Part shown: in pieces, positions 28,931-42,100 of the stretch | How positions within the stretch are numbered: position 1 is the first letter of the stretch | Layout: the number at the start of each line of letters is the position of its first letter | Assembly (NCBI RefSeq): GCF_018691265.1 | Contig: NW_024881313.1 | Span: 5,361,501-5,425,500, forward strand | Source of the DNA: Tyto alba | Taxonomy: Eukaryota; Chordata; Aves; Strigiformes; Tytonidae | Reading direction: 5' to 3' | Length of the DNA: 64,000 nt | Notes under the pieces: model-generated | Database searches by the model: none | Told to the model about the DNA's origin: nothing | Seen by the model: the letters and a program-made list of their open reading frames with translations, nothing else | Translations under genes and position numbers: made by a program

Positions 28931-30130
28931 TTATTGCTCTTTTTCATTATCTTGTTTCTGTTCTGATTTGACCAAGCGTTTGGGTATTATAAAAACACTG
29001 CCATCACTACTGCAATGAATAACGTACTGGCAAGAGTTAACAGGCCTACCCTGGTCATCCCTCAATCTACTGAAAATGTCACAGTACAAGTTGTTTAACT
29101 TTTGCTTCATCCGGCTGATTGATCTGCTACACTGAGAGTGCTCCTTTTTAAGGCTCTCCTTTTGGGTTTGAAGATTGCATATGTCTTCTTCCAAGTTAAG
29201 AATTGCATTCAGTTTACGTTTACGACAATTTTGGGCAGCAACTTTATTTTTTCCTCTTCGTCTGATGTCACGTAGCAGTGATACCTGAGTACCTGTCAGA
29301 TGGTTCTTTTCTAGCATGGTGTTGAAAGAGTCAACGGGCATGCTCACAATTTCATCTACTGAAAATGGTAGTCTCAGAGCTTTTGCACAGCGTTCATCAC
29401 TGCTAAGGTTTGTATCAGTCGAATTATGGCACCTATCCTTTACTTTATTTGGTTTCTCCATCCTCATCTGCTGCTGATGCTCTGGAGTGGGTGCTGCTTG
29501 ACTTGGCAGCTGATTGTAAGTGTGGTTATGAAGAAACTGAAGTGCAGCTTTGCTAGAACACTCTGAATCACCTGGATATTCGACATGGCCGTATTTACTG
29601 CATTCTTGGCTATGGACACTGACAGCTCCTAAGCCATGTGAAGAAGCAGATTTAACATCACTGCTGTACCCAACAGCACCTTCACTGCAGGCTGAGTAAG
29701 AGGCAGTGCTGTGACTTGAATTCAAAGACAGTCCCAAATCTGAGCCAGGTTCTTCAAAGAGCTTAGAAACTTCTATAGGATGAAAGCCTTCCTCCAAAGC
29801 CAAAGACATGAGTTTAACTTCATCAAAATTATCATCATGGGCTGTTAGGTTTCTAACGTCAGCAGCTGAAAACAGCCCTGTCAAATCTGACCCATGAAGT
29901 AGTGATTCTGGATTTGTGATATTAGAGCTTGACTGAGGAAAAGACTCATGCCTTTGTAAATGTCTTGTTTCTGAATTTGATTGAGTGGGGTAGTCTGTTC
30001 TTAGTAGTGTGGCATCGTGAGGACTGAAACAGTGGCAAAGCGTCTGGGTCAAACTTATATTGTGGTGTGAGGATGATGGATCTTGGCCTCTACTAGAAGT
30101 GGCAACTTGTGTATCTTCCAGTAAACTTGC
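28931..30130 (-). CDS. NFE2L3: NFE2L3 last coding exon (transactivation segments, CNC, bZIP)
   Basis: The acceptor CATCTTTTAG precedes GCA-AGT-TTA at 30130. The open frame runs to TAA at 28933-28931. It encodes ASLLEDTQVATSSRGQ..., the acidic and serine-rich segments, the CNC motif (RLPFSVDEIVSMPVDSFNTM), the basic region with invariant N and R of NCRKRK, and the leucine zipper. This large single exon matches the known gene structure, where one terminal exon holds most of the protein. Confidence 0.97.
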   Translation of the reverse strand, partial: ASLLEDTQVATSSRGQDPSSSHHNISLTQTLCHCFSPHDATLLRTDYPTQSNSETRHLQRHESFPQSSSNITNPESLLHGSDLTGLFSAADVRNLTAHDDNFDEVKLMSLALEEGFHPIEVSKLFEEPGSDLGLSLNSSHSTASYSACSEGAVGYSSDVKSASSHGLGAVSVHSQECSKYGHVEYPGDSECSSKAALQFLHNHTYNQLPSQAAPTPEHQQQMRMEKPNKVKDRCHNSTDTNLSSDERCAKALRLPFSVDEIVSMPVDSFNTMLEKNHLTGTQVSLLRDIRRRGKNKVAAQNCRKRKLNAILNLEEDICNLQTQKESLKKEHSQCSRSISRMKQKLNNLYCDIFSRLRDDQGRPVNSCQYVIHCSSDGSVFIIPKRLVKSEQKQDNEKEQ

Positions 30131-33100
30131 CTAAAAGATGATGAAAAGATGGGGAAAATGGGATCTTTTATAAAATGAATGCTTCAACATTTCTCATCTA
30201 CACAGGCTTGATCTATTTATGTTTTAATATTCCACTGTCTGAATCTATTAAAAGTCAAAATTTTCTATGTTGAACTCTTCTTCTAGCTATCCTGAATATT
30301 GTTTCCCATTTGTACACAGTATAACCTGCATTGGCACATGGGAAGAGGAAGCAAGAAGGGTGTAGAAGAAAACTGACTGAAGGGATGGAAGGAGGACTCG
30401 CACAGTATGGGACTGATTAGTGTCAAGGGGTTGGAAATGGGACTGGTGTTAAGTGTACATTAAACTGCAGTCTATCTGTTACATCTGATCTGGTCTAAGA
30501 AAACATCCTTCTAGGAGGGGTTGTCCTGCCCCTTCCCTGGTAGTGGTTTTGATGATCATCCAGTTCCAGGGTGAGCTGGCTCAAGGTGCTAAACGGTTAG
30601 AAAATTAACCTCGTAAAGATAAATAGCTTGCAGGCAGGACTTAACCAGTGAGAACAGTGGTGTAAGAAAAGAGGGGAGGAGGACAGAAACACTAAGGTCT
30701 TGAAGTCATGCTGGCACATTCTCACTGCTTTTCTTTCACAGTTTATAAAACTTTTGGGGCTGTGAGCTGCCACATTTGCCTTAGCTCCTTCTTAACAGAG
30801 ATCTACTGTGTTCCGATTTCAACTCAACTCCTTTGCTGATCAGTTTGGAGGGGATAGCCCCTCACCATATCACACCTCCTGTGGATGTGTTCTGACTTTA
30901 AATTACTGCTCATTTTTTCTTTGCAAAAATAAAGCTGCTGTATGATCCCTCAGTCTTGAAGTCCAGACAATAAACAAGTGCTCCAGTAGCATTAAGGCCC
31001 ATCTTTTGTGGGCCTGGCTTATAGTTGTTGGGTCCTAGAAGTACAAAGCCACCGTGCAAGATTATGTCAGGGCACTTGCTGACAAGTAAATACAGGGATA
31101 CAAAAAACTTGAACATGTAAATACATCAAGTAGGAAGTATATATGACTCCTTCATAGCTGAGCATCCCTGCTGTGGTACAGGAAAGGACTTTTCTGACTA
31201 CAGTTCACTAAACAATCTAAAAACCACTTTCCACAGGGAAGGAATGATGTACCACAAAGACCAGAACATCTTAAGTACTCTGCTATGCTTACTGGGAGCT
31301 CAGGTAGCAGAAGAAAGTCTTGCCTTATTTGTCCTAGGGACTTCTACAAGACCATCTGTAGTCTAAGAGATAGAGCGGGTAATTTCAATTAAGCCCTTGA
31401 AAATAAATAATCTTAGCAAGGTAACTAATAAAAAATATCCCCCACGCTGTAAAGACTTGATACCTGGGAAAAACAAGCCATCCATTTTCACCTGATAGAT
31501 TGTCACAAGATGGCAGTGCATTAATAGTCTTAAATAAAATATGCAACTGTGTATTGTTATAGCTACATAAAGGCTACAGCCAAATTCCTTTCAAGTTACA
31601 AAAAGAACAGAGAAGACTGAACTGATGAACTTCTGAACCTTGTTAGTGTGGAACCCATTACCAAAGCTGAACAGAGGAGGAAGCTAATTTATGAGCTGGG
31701 AGGCACTATCCAACCTAGCTATTCCCAAAACTAGCTGTTCCAGAGATAAACATGAAGATATATGGAAAATATTAATGACCCTGTAAGGCTCCTCCGATGG
31801 AAAGTATATGTAAGATGTCCTTGGAATATTGCAAAAAAGGAATGTAGGGAGTAGCTTCATAGTTAATGATTGCAGCTATGAGCCGCAGGACAAGATGGAG
31901 ACTCCAATTAAGACAACTGTTTATTTGTGAAGATAGGCACCCAGAAAGAAAACGGTAGTATCAGAAGTCCAGAAGATAAAAAAAGAAAATGGTTTTGCCA
32001 CTATTGCTGACTGACCTGATCTGTGGCAAAAATGGGTCTGTTCTTCTTGAGGGTACTATTCTTGTAAGCACTTGCACAAATACTTATGGCAACTATAATC
32101 TTTGGCTGCAAATGCTTAATAGCTGCTAGTGCTTAATGCCAGCGTTGCTCTAGAGAAACACACCAAGAGCTGCTGTATGAATATAAACGGGCATTAGGCT
32201 TCAGAAAGGGAATTATTAGTTGAACTAACTAGGTTGTCCAGCGGCTCCATCCAACTGAATACCAGGTGACAGAGAAGACAGGACTTTGCAGTTTTCACAT
32301 CACAGACAAAATACTGGGGAAAATTTTTCAAGTAGAGCCAATGACAGTTGCTGTAAAAGGTGGTTGCTAGTGTCTTTAACATCCTCAGGTATGTTTTACT
32401 GCATCGATTTGCTGATATATTCACTGGGGTATTTTAGTTAGACAAAACAAAGTCATTATCCAATAATCACAATCTGTATCCCAATCTATGAGCAACACGT
32501 GTTTTCCCATTTACCTCTAGCATGTTTTCCATCTGCGATGACAGAAGCTGTAAATAGCCCTCTAAGGAGAGAAGGGAATCTACATGGTTGCGGTTGCTCT
32601 GTGACACAAGACAGAAACGCTTTGTAAAGCACAGTTATTTTACATAAAAGGAGGTAAAAATCAAAGTCTGAGAGGAAACAGAGCACAGCTCTGCGAAACA
32701 CTGCTGCTGACTCTCCCCATCAAGTCTTCATCCTGATGGGAGATGTAACGTTGCTAGAATGAGCAGAGTAACTCCATGGCAAAGACATCTAACACCACCC
32801 CAGAACAGCAGAACTGGGCTTCCCTCCTCTCTGAGGCTGCACCTACCCACTGCTGCGGAAAAATCAAATATTTTTTCAAAGCTTAGCTACCAGGGAGGTG
32901 GCGAACAGAGGGGCTGACAAGAAAAATCCAAAGTTCTCAGCTCTCATAAGGTCTCAAGACAATAAATACTCTTTTTTGTTATAAGAGAGAACAAAACCCA
33001 AAGTGTACCCATTTAATTATAACATCATGAAGAGTATTTCTCTGCCTTCTAGTTACAATCCATGTGTTAAGATCTGAACAACCCAGTTTCCCAAGTGTAA

Positions 33101-36100
33101 CTCTACATCTGAGCATCAAGCTTTACATAAATGTTGAAAGCAGTATAATTTAGCATCCATGTCTCAAGCGTCAGTAGACCAAAAAAAAATCCTGTCCCAC
33201 AAACACAACAACTTCATGATGGAGCAAATAAAACCAAATTAAAAAATGGTTAGTTGCAAGAGATTTCTGTAAACTTTAGAACATTTCAACTACATCAGCC
33301 ATACTGGGGGGTAGGGAGGTGCAATTTTTGAGAAGGTGTACAAGGGCATCATTGACAAAGTATCGTCTGAAGTCACTGTTCCTTTCCTGCCCTTGCAAAA
33401 GACACTCCAAATGAAAAGAGGAAATCAGATATTCCTTTCAAAATTATTCACTCCACTTCCTTCGCTACTCTATCTCAGTGTTAAGACCTACATCCTCCCT
33501 TACTTCCTCTTCAGTTTTCCCTTCTTCCATTTTTTTAATCATTTACTTGATTTATGTCTTCCTCCTCTTGCAGTTCCAGCTGATCGTTTCCTTGGTGTGG
33601 ACAGAAGTCATCCAAAGCTTCCTGACATGCTTTCAGGTCAAAATCCTGAAGACACAAACAAAACGGTTCTATTAAGCAACATGGTGTCAAAATTAAACTG
33701 CTTTTTTTTTTTTTTTTACAGCGATAGAATTTCAAGTAAAATATACACAGAACAGTTCACTCATGTGGATGAACTGACTAGGAAGACTTTAGGAGCAGAA
33801 CGAGACCGAGGGCAGTTCGGGAGTGCAGACACCGCCTCCTTTTTCGGTGCCCAGGCACTGAACCCATCTGTGGTAGAAATGGACACTCATAAACACTGGA
33901 AACAAATTCTTCTGAAACAGACACATGATGATGTGATTTCATGGAAAGTTTGGGCTATCAGTGTCTCTTGGATGTCATTTCACAACAACGTATCCTAGCC
34001 AGATATATACTCAGTGATGGAATCTTAAAATAGGCAATTATACATGGCCAGTTAGCAAAATCCCCATGTAGTCATTACCCAGTTCCCATTAATCCAAATG
34101 ATGGTGGTTTTTTTAATCTCCAGCAATTAAATTGTTCTGATTTAGTGGTCTCAGAAGCATTTTTCAAGTTATCCTTTATCTACAGTCATATCAGCAGACT
34201 TATTTTTTTTATTATAGGGCTGGCATATTGATAGGGTAAGAAGGAATCACTGCTAGGGACTTTGCACATTTATATTTTTAAAAACTTTGATATTTCAGCT
34301 TTTAAAGGGCAAGTCGGAGTTATTAAAATGTGAAACTCAGTGAAATGACACCCAGAAAACCAAGTGGCCACACTGCATTAGCTCCGTATATCCCCAGCAA
34401 AATGCTATGGCAGGAGCAGCAAAGACAAGCTTTCAACAGCAACAAATGTAAGGAATTAGCGTTCTGTTCTAAAAGTCACAACAAATATACATATTTTATA
34501 TGAAAGCATAAACTATATAAAAACTGCAGCTGTAATAGTCATCAAAATGTGTAAGAGTTTTTTAAGATTATTGCTTCATACAAAACATATTAAAAATTAA
34601 ATGCAAGAAGGTTTAAAACTAGAACTCTGGAGTAAAATTAAATCTAATTTGAAAATAAAGTAATATTAATTTCATTCTTATTAATTCTATTAAAATTTAT
34701 TTATTTTTTTTTTTACTGATTTTATTTGTTGGTTTTCCATTTTTCTGTATTTTCTTTTCAAGGATTGGAAGGGAAATTTAATTTTATAAACAGTAATTTC
34801 TAGCAACAAATATCTATTTTGGGGCACTCATCTGTCACTCGGATGCAAGGGGTACTTTCCTTCAATGATGCCCAACACAATTTCAAGTTATTAAAAATTA
34901 TGTTCCTGATGCTAAAGCAGAGCATTCAGCTCCTGAATAACAACAGCAAATTCATTACTTTAGCAGCTGAACAGGCAAATGCAGGAAACAGTTAGAAATG
35001 TGATATCTATGATGTTGATCCCTCAAAAAAACAACTGTAAGCCCTGGTTCTGAATACAGAAAGTATATGAGTGACAACTCAGTGGTTTCTACTGAAGTTA
35101 GCAGGGTTACAAACCTATTCTACTGCCAGGGAAAAGCTTGTAGTAACTTTGTGAAGAGCCCACAATGTGTCCTGCAGATCATCCGAAACCCTCACAGTTC
35201 AACTTGCTTATGGTGGAAATCAGCCCCCCGGTGATGCTCATCTGCTAAACTCCACTATGGAGATGGTCCATCCCAGCACCAGTGTGCGGACAACTGAATT
35301 TCTGATGTGCCTGATGGGACAGTTGCTTTCTGAGAAAAAGTAAATGCTCCTGAAGCTCACAGAAGTTTGTGAAGACTGTCATGGCTTCAGTTCCCCCAGG
35401 AAGTCAACTGAACTTTCAGGTCTTTTCCTATCAATATATAAGAGCTTTTGACCACTAAGGAGATGGGGGATACATCCAGCCATGAATTTTAGAATTTATC
35501 TGGAGTCTGCATTGATTTTTTTATGTAATCTTTTAAGAAAAAAAAAATAACTCATTTGACTCTTTTCTCCAAGCCACAGACAGTGAGTGAGTAATCTTAG
35601 TTTCCAGGCTGAGAGCCACCCATGGCACTGCAGGATCACATCCCATTTTGTCCTAAGGACCCTTTGCCGTAAGGACAGGACAGAGGTCAGTCTCTCCCTC
35701 CGATCCTCGCGCAAAGCTCCTGCGGATGTGACTGGAGGTGCCAGCGGGGATGGGAGGGAGGCAGGGTCTCACATTTGCAATCACGACCGTTCACTGTAGT
35801 TTCCCAAAGGGAATGTATCATCTCTACTGAATGAGCTTAATGCTGCACCGTGTGGCTTTGCAGGTTACTCTTACTACCACCATTTCTTCCTCCAGCAGAT
35901 GATACGAAAATACACTCATCCCTGCTCACACTGATTATTACCACAATAAGTTATTAATCCTTTAAAAAAACCCCTGTTTTCACCACTACCAGGGCAGTTT
36001 CTGAAGGAGCATGGCCCTGTGATAAGCTTCTCACAACACTGGTGGTACAGATACAGTGCATGTAAGGTTGTTCACAGCACCAATTTCTATGTATGGGATC

Positions 36101-39100
36101 ATTTCAGCGAAACACTCTACATGGAAATCACATAACACAACCAGAACCTTTTCCCCTTAATTTATCAGTTTTGGCTTTTAACAAAAATCCCCTGAATTAT
36201 GCTGTTACAGATTTACTCTCTGACATTATGCTTCCCACCAGCTTGTGAGTCTTTCCCAGTAACGAAGAACAGCTGAACCATACTGCTCAACAACTGAACG
36301 TGTCTTTCCATGCCTGTACATCCCTTGGGATTGATTGCTGGGCTACTGTTGCGGGGAGAATATCAGGGGTGCCTCCCCCAGAAAGAGCCATATATTTTGA
36401 ATAAAGCATTTCTTTAAAGATAGCTTAATTTCGCAGTCTGAATATACACCTATGACAACAGGGATTAGCTGTAAATACTACTCACTCCTTACTCAGTATT
36501 GCGCTGCCACACTTGGCATTTCTGTCCTGTTGCTTATTTTGCATAAATGGTAGCAGAAGAAACAGTACTTGAGTTATAGTAATATCACTATGAGCCCGAG
36601 AGCTAGATCAGGACCACATGTGGTTGGTGTTTCTGCAGAGAAAAAGGCTGATTTTTGCTGATTGTATAAGATTTAAGATTACCACCAAACCCATTTATTA
36701 CAGCAGCCTTTCCACTTCTACCACTGGAAGGGTGTGGAAAGTCACACCTCCCACAGCAGGCTGTTTCTGAATGGTAAACTGCAACCCTACCTGAAGACAA
36801 CCTTTGATTTGCATCTGGAAGGATTTCTGCTCAAGCACAAGGCAGGAGATTTACACCAAAACTCCCACAAAAAAACAAAACCAAAATCAAACAAAAACAA
36901 CAACAAAACAAACAAACAAACAAAACCACCACAACAACAAAAATATCTCAAATTCTAGTCTTCTGCCATTTACTAGTTTCAGTTGGGCTAGAGAAAACAA
37001 TCTGAGACTAAATCTGATTTACAAAATAATCCACCAGTCTTGTAGGTGGGAGGGCTGGGCTTTAACTGTGCATCTACCCTCTCTCTAAATTTTAACTTAC
37101 CACAGGTCAACCATCAGCTTCCACTTGTCAGTCTTCAGAATATGAAAACCAGTACTTAATGTGGTCCGAGAATCAATGTGGAGGTGAAAGAAAGTATGAT
37201 TTTTTGGATGGCCTGGCCTATGCCTAATTGGAAGGATGCTTTCAGCTCTGGTAGGTCTCCAGAGTTTCTTAACTATGTTAAAAATAGAGCCTTAAATTTT
37301 CAATTAAGTACATCAGATTATTGATCTCAGCATGAATTGGGTGCACCATACATCAAACTATCCCTCCACGTATCTCCTCCCCTTGCTTCCCACACCTATG
37401 TATTATTTGTTAGCCATAAAACAATGTATAGGGAGCAGAACCTGTAAAGATATCAAAATATGAATGGGTCTACTGTGATGCATTGGGTGGGTGAACAAGA
37501 CCCCTCTCTTTAGGAGCAGCATAAAGCATAAGCATAATCTCTTTTCAGCTACTGATCAGCATGCAGTTGGCAAACAGGGCTAAAACTACACAGCGCAGAG
37601 CTAGAAGTGCACAGAAATATCTGAACTAGCTCTGGAGTAACAGGAATGTCTCGCTGCAGCAGAACAGAGCAGACAGGGTGGTTTGCCCAGCTGTACAGAC
37701 AGGACTGAGAGGCACCCGACCCTGGAAAGCTGTTTCACTGTAGTCAGACTCTGAATTATCTTTACAAATATCCCAGCACTGAAGCAAAGGTATATGATTA
37801 CCATTAGTCGTAAAAGGACATATTTTTTTTGTGCAGATTACTCACGTATCTTGTTCACATGCTGTCTTCTAATTCCTCTACATTACATTCTCTTTATTTT
37901 AGCTGTCAAGCTTTAAATTGCTCCATTACAGTCATTAACCTTTAAGATGCTTTTCTACAAACTTGTGTCCCTTCTCCTTTAGAAACTGCACTTCTCTGTA
38001 GAACTGGCCCTCTCCTTGCTACTAGCTGAAAAGATGTGGCACAGGCCTGGTGATCTTTGTCACGTTTTGAATAACTAAGTAGCATTTCCAGAAAATTGTC
38101 CCACACCAGTAGAAGTTAGGCAAAAAAAATACATCTTTTAATAACATAACCAGCAGTTTCACTTTACTACTTTATAGGACTAAATATGATTAATAATTAA
38201 ATATAATGATGCATAGCTGTTATAGCTCTAAGGTTACTGATGTCACTCTTTGCCTGTGTACTTTAAATATGCAATGATAACTAATCTTACCAATTTATAT
38301 CTACCTAACCTCAGCTAAAAGGCAAAATACTTCTTGCTGTTTCTCTATATTCATAATGAGTCCTCAAATATCTTGAAAGCACAGAAACCGAAGAGTATTT
38401 ACTTTTTTTATTTGAAATGCAGCCAGGGTTTAGAAGCATGGAGGGTGGAATAGTGGGTGGAAACACCAAACATCAAAGTAACTTTTTTGTTATATATGGC
38501 TAAGCTTAAAAAAAATCACACTAAACCATGCTAACTAAGCAACGCAATTGAGTAAACCAAATTGAGTACACAGCTGTGACTCCAAAAGTGGGACCTATCG
38601 AATGTCTACAACACATCTACTCTAAATCCTAATAATACCATCCAGGCTGCAACCAAATGCACACTGTTAAAGGCGCTCAGGCTTGTTGGGGTGAGTTGTT
38701 AGCACCTCTCTGACCACGTGCATTTTGGAAACAAAAGCACTAGGGTTTTTACATAGCATGGCTCAGCTATGTCAGCTATTACAGAACACACATAGTGTGT
38801 GCGCTCTATGCGTCCAGCATAAACACAGAATTAACACCACCCTACTCGCCAAATGGAGGCAGAGACGGGTAGAAGTTGAAGACACAGACACCAATGTTAT
38901 CATCAGTAACTTCAATGAAGCCATCAGTTTTCATGCTGAAGACCGCTCGATATCCCCTTCAAAATGAACCTTTTAAACCACCTCTGAAATATAAACCAAA
39001 CAGTTTTACAAGCTAGACATTTGGTCCCGTGCTGGTGTTTTGCACCAGAACTTGATTTCTTCCCATAGGATACAACATCTCTGACAGTAAATCTGATGAA

Positions 39101-42100
39101 GGTTATTAAATCTATTCAGTCACTCTTCCAGAGTGAGCACATTAAAAAAGAAAGAGCCTCTGTTGTCCCAAGATACTTTCCATCGTGGCCATTGAACTAC
39201 ACAACATTGGGGTTCTCTGAGACTCTCTTCCTTTCTTATCTTTACCCAGGCTAGATTGCTAATATATCTTCAGTGGCATCATGCGGACAGTACTGAATAA
39301 ACATAAAAGTATCCAGGGACCAATGTTTCTGATATGACTTTGTCCACAACTCAGTTCCCAATGTCTTCCTTTTGAGCCCGCCCAGGCAAACACACTTCCT
39401 CAGGTATCCAGCTCCCAACTTTCTCAAGCTACCAGCCCCATTGCAGCACCAAACCCCTGCCAACTCCCAGCTCTGAACGGGGACCGCTGCTAAAATCCAC
39501 AGCCTGACACTCTAGCTCCTCTGGGATTTGAGGACCTTCACCTTCCCTCTGTCACAGCATGTAATTCCTCTTCTATTTCCCACATTTACCGTACCCTGAT
39601 TCTTTCTTCTTTACGCTTGATATTCCCCTCATCTCCTCTCACATACACTTCTCATGCACGCCCTGCCCCGGGAACAACTTCCCCACTCCCCAGGGAGGAG
39701 GAAAATGCTGGTGAAGGTCAACCCTACGCCACTGGCTCCCTCCACATCCTCGTATGACTGGGCTTTTTCAAAACCCCTGTGCCTCCCGCAGCACACTGTA
39801 AGGAAAATCAAACTCACAGTCTTTCAAAACAATACGTACCTCAAATGCTTGAGGTTCTTCTTTTACCCCACCTCTCTCCAAAACACCACATGGTCCTCCA
39901 TACGCCCTCTTATTAAACCTAGGTGAGTTCTGGCTAATGGGTAAGAGCCATCCACGAGCAGGGACCCGGCCCATTCACCTATCTGCAGGTGTCCCTCCAC
40001 AGCAATATTGCCATGTCCTAGAGCTCAGTGACTTCAACAGAAAAAAAAAAAAGAAATAACAGTAATTTGAAATATGTTCTGTAAATTAAGCACACAGCTT
40101 CAGCGGGACTGTCCTCGGACTGGAGAAAAGCCTTCAGAAAAAAGCCTACCTTGTTTCTACTTACCTTTGCTTTAGCAAACTTCTGACGCTCACCAAGAAA
40201 AAAAAAATCATAACTCAAACTACCTTCGCTCGGTGTAAATACTTCAAATGGTGCCCAAAGTCCAGGATGGATTCACCCCCTGCAGTGCTTTAATACTGTG
40301 AAACTCCACCTCTACCAGCATTCAGAGAACTGATGTTTTATGTAACCTGACCCAAACTGCCTCCAAAACATGAACATAGAGACTATAGTACAAGCAATAC
40401 AAATTATTCACTGTGCACCTTCTTCCTTAACTTTTGTAATTCGTAAACAACGGCAATGTTATGCTGTTAATTAATAATTAGAGCAGGTGTTCTTTCACTG
40501 AGCACAGGAATTCAGCTCTTGGTAAGGGCTTCAAAATCTGTCCACAGGGAATGTAATACATCCAGGTACAACAAACCTTCTTGGTTTGGGGGGGAGCAGA
40601 GCCTTCCTCCTCTGTCCCAGCCTGAGCTGGAGCGTGTCCCACGTATGGTGCGGTGACCCCGCACTCATTCAGGTACCACCTCTCCCGCTGCCACGGGCAG
40701 CACCAGTGCTTGGGGGTTCATGCGATTTGGAAAGTGAGAACAATTTTACTCCAAGATTCAGGCCACAGATAAAAACCCAAAGAGCTACACAGTCCATTCC
40801 TGCTAATCTAAATAACTCCCCGTGTATATTTTGTGAAAGACTAATAACCCATCCAATTTTTATACTCCCTTTCTTCAAATATATATACACGTACACATAT
40901 ATATACATACAGATACATGTACACATAGAAATGCCAATATACAGAGAGAAAGGGAAAAGAAAACCACTGAATCAAGTAGCACAGCTCTTAACTCTTGCAT
41001 GATCTTCAGCTAAGACACTGTTGTATGACAAGCTTTGAGACTTTCTCTGCATTTGTGAATACTATCACCATACATGTAGGACTGATGCCACAACTTGCAG
41101 CGCTGAGGTCTCCCATTTCCCCACACACAGTTTTTAAGGTGCTTTGGAAAATGCGTCTCATTCATTTTGCATATGGACTTACGGCTCAATGTAAGAGCTT
41201 TTAGAAATGTTGTTGGAGGAGGGTTACAGTCAAAAGCCTAAGGAAAAGGCAGCTGACAGAGTGGGGCAGACTGCATCCCACGTTACATGCCTGTGGGATG
41301 GCTTCTCTCTTTTCCCCACCAATATAAGACCTATATCCAGTGTCAGCTGCATGTCTTTTTTCCTTTTTTTTTTTTTTTTTCCCCCATTTTCTTTGCTTAA
41401 AATTTCACAATTTACACAGCCACCCAGTGTAATTTAGTATTTTACTTAAGACGCATTCCTATAGCTATCCAACAATAATTTACAAGCACATTGGGAAAAA
41501 AAAACACGCATGCCTAACTACCTGTGTAAGTCAACCTGACCTACTCACATATGGCCTACTCTATGTGACCCACTTGTGTAAGTAGGTTTGAGCAGGGCAA
41601 AATCAGTTAAGCACCCATGTTTTCAACAGCGGATGTTGGCATTCAAATAGGTGCTGAATATCCTGTCAGCATTTAAGGAGTAAGTTGTGCTCCTGTTATA
41701 AATTCTTAAAAAAACAAAAGATTGCAATCTTTTTTTTTTTTTTTTTCAGCAAACTGTTAAGAGGAAGACTAGGTGGTGCACAAACACTGCTGTATCTGGA
41801 AAAAAAAAATACCATGAGGAATACTCACCCCAAATAAAAGACAAGGTTCACTCTTATGCTTTTTATCTATTTCCTTAGCAGACACGCCCACTAGAGCCTA
41901 AACTCTTGGTCCAGGATATTCTGCAAATGGTAAGACCTTCCATTACTATAGTAACTACTCCATTTCTTTGGACGAACTAATGCATGTTTTCCTGGCTATT
42001 CAAAGCAAAAGTTTATTGCTTTTTTAATTATTTTCTCTAAAGATGTAACTCATGGTTCCCATGCAGGAGCCCTGGTACCTTAATCCCAATCTTAAACATT

